A stretch of 13,640 nt of DNA from the NCBI RefSeq assembly GCF_009725235.1, contig NZ_WJFC01000284.1, positions 1 to 13,640 on the forward strand. Reading direction: 5' to 3'. Positions 13,055-13,640 of this stretch are shown here, piece after piece (positions within the stretch are counted from its first letter, which is position 1; the number at the start of each line of letters is the position of its first letter). The stretch is from Scytonema sp. UIC 10036 (GTDB lineage: Bacteria > Cyanobacteriota > Cyanobacteriia > Cyanobacteriales > Nostocaceae). The notes beneath the pieces were generated by a model that did not search any database, was not told where the DNA came from, and worked only from the letters and a program-made list of their open reading frames with translations. The position numbers and the translations under genes are program-made.

Positions 13055-13360
13055 ATGAATAATCCAGAAAAGCAAGTATTACCAGAAGATCCAGCACAAG
13101 CAGAAATTGGTAGAGGTGCTCCTGGTAACGACCACTATGGCGTACAACTGGCACAGACAATAGGAGTCAATGCACCAGATGAAAGAATTCCCGCCAATAC
13201 CCCAACAGAATTGAACAAGGAACAACTTGAGGCTTTTGAAGAGCAAGAAGAAGGTACATTACATACCACAGATGGATATGTAATTGATGAAGCAGGTCAG
13301 TTAAATAATTTTGCAATTGAGCCACCAATGTATGTTGAGGGCGAAGAACCTAGAACTTAA
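13055..13360 (+). CDS. Small very acidic protein of unknown function
   Basis: I do not recognise a characterised family. The 101-residue product has 21 Asp/Glu against 5 Lys/Arg, no Cys or Trp, and many Pro, Gly, Asn and Gln residues, so it is probably soluble and largely disordered. There is no signal peptide or membrane segment. A glutamate-rich helix-like stretch (about 52-66, with EEQEE) follows a Pro/Asn-rich part, and the C-terminal third (TTDGYVIDEAG, then EPPMYVEGEE) may hold a short ordered strand. The start is well fixed by the strong AAGGAAGGG. Codon use and amino-acid bias look like a real gene. It is monocistronic, divergent from the SDR gene, with a palindromic repeat 48 bp after its stop. 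Possible roles include a stress-related or chaperone-like disordered protein or a partner-binding adaptor; none is supported directly. Confidence 0.85.
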   Translation: MNNPEKQVLPEDPAQAEIGRGAPGNDHYGVQLAQTIGVNAPDERIPANTPTELNKEQLEAFEEQEEGTLHTTDGYVIDEAGQLNNFAIEPPMYVEGEEPRT

Positions 13361-13408
13361 CGCCTCTTTGTTGCAAAATTAATTTTCTCTCTGAGATATA
13401 AAATATCG

Positions 13409-13442
13409 AAGAAACCCGGTTTTTCTTAAAATCGGGTTTCTT
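13409..13442. repeat. Palindromic repeat, possible terminator of the small acidic protein gene
   Basis: AAGAAACCCG (13409-13418) and CGGGTTTCTT (13433-13442) pair over 10 bp around a 14-nt AT-rich loop. The right arm ends in a T-rich stretch, so it could end transcription from the gene 48 bp upstream. The sequence resembles GAAACCCGGTTTC-type repeats scattered through Nostocales genomes. Confidence 0.6.
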
Positions 13443-13517
13443 GGTAAATAAGAATCGGAGGTTGGGGAACCACTCGCGTGCAAAGAGCAGTGTGTTGCAG
13501 GAGTTTTCTCGGCTAAG

Positions 13518-13586
13518 TGAGGAACTAAGGTTAAACCCGTGTGTGAAACCCAACAAATGCTTGTAAATGTTGGGTTTCGTTCCTCA
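13518..13586. repeat. Nested palindromic repeat
   Basis: An inner 11-bp stem GAAACCCAACA/TGTTGGGTTTC (13545-13555 with 13568-13578) is flanked by an outer 8-bp stem TGAGGAAC/GTTCCTCA (13518-13525 with 13579-13586). The right arms abut while the left arms are separated by 19 bases, giving a long hairpin with a one-sided bulge. It has no coding sense and is most likely a dispersed repeat or miniature-element relic. Confidence 0.6.
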
Positions 13587-13602
13587 AACGCCAGTCCCCT
13601 AC

Positions 13603-13635
13603 GGAGGGAAACCCTCCTATGGCGCATTCGCGCCA
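13603..13635. repeat. Two small GC-rich hairpins at the window end
   Basis: GGAGGG/CCCTCC (13603-13617, loop AAA) is followed at once by TGGCGC/GCGCCA (13620-13635, loop ATTC). Together with the two preceding palindromes they make a compact repeat cluster that continues to the window edge. The whole 13361-13640 stretch holds no gene I can support. Confidence 0.55.
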
Positions 13636-13640
13636 CGCTT

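Noticed and set aside
13409..13635. CRISPR array
   Set aside because: The palindromes differ from each other and there is no regular repeat-spacer pattern.
13350..13636. Two overlapping minus-strand frames of 68 and 85 codons
   Set aside because: They run through palindromic repeats and show repeat-derived Arg/Ser/Pro-rich products with no domain. Nothing supports translation.

Overview
The window looks like chromosomal DNA of a filamentous, Nostocales-type cyanobacterium. Four things point there: several copies of the cyanobacterial HIP1 octamer GCGATCGC (for example near 436, 1938, 3537, 5264, 10655 and 11075); short GC-rich tandem and palindromic repeats of the kind that litter Nostoc-like genomes; a CYP110-like P450; and very large multidomain sensor kinases. 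The species cannot be named from the sequence.

Layout. Positions 1-60 are a short GC-rich repeat, followed by a cytochrome P450 gene (+, about 102-1505) and a rho-independent terminator (1534-1572). A signalling block on the minus strand follows. It is read from right to left: a 1987-residue protein (9795-3832) joins a Ser/Thr-kinase-like domain, an AAA-type ATPase, a helical repeat region, a GAF domain, a histidine kinase and a receiver. After a 159-bp gap comes a 673-residue REC-PAS-histidine kinase-REC hybrid (3672-1651). A 407-bp divergent intergenic region separates this block from a PLP-dependent aminotransferase (10203-11360, +).

Right-hand part. A 167-bp MITE-like element (11364-11530) fills the gap between the aminotransferase stop and a YjbQ/UPF0047 gene (11549-11989, +). 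A second, degenerate element with a related end and a strong hairpin core (about 12006-12083) follows that gene. Next come a minus-strand atypical SDR / NAD(P)-binding protein (12103-12780), a divergent intergenic region with two candidate operator palindromes, and a small very acidic protein of unknown function with a strong Shine-Dalgarno (13055-13360, +). The last 280 bp hold a dense cluster of palindromic repeats and no convincing gene.

How the parts relate. The two kinases are co-oriented and could form one signalling unit; phosphotransfer between them is inference. The other genes are single metabolic or unknown genes with no evident shared pathway. No RNA genes, CRISPR array or complete transposase gene were seen. 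I see no clear new defence or biosynthetic system. The best leads are the dual-specificity giant kinase with its partner, the YjbQ gene bracketed by related MITE-like sequences, and the small acidic protein with its palindrome-bearing upstream region.
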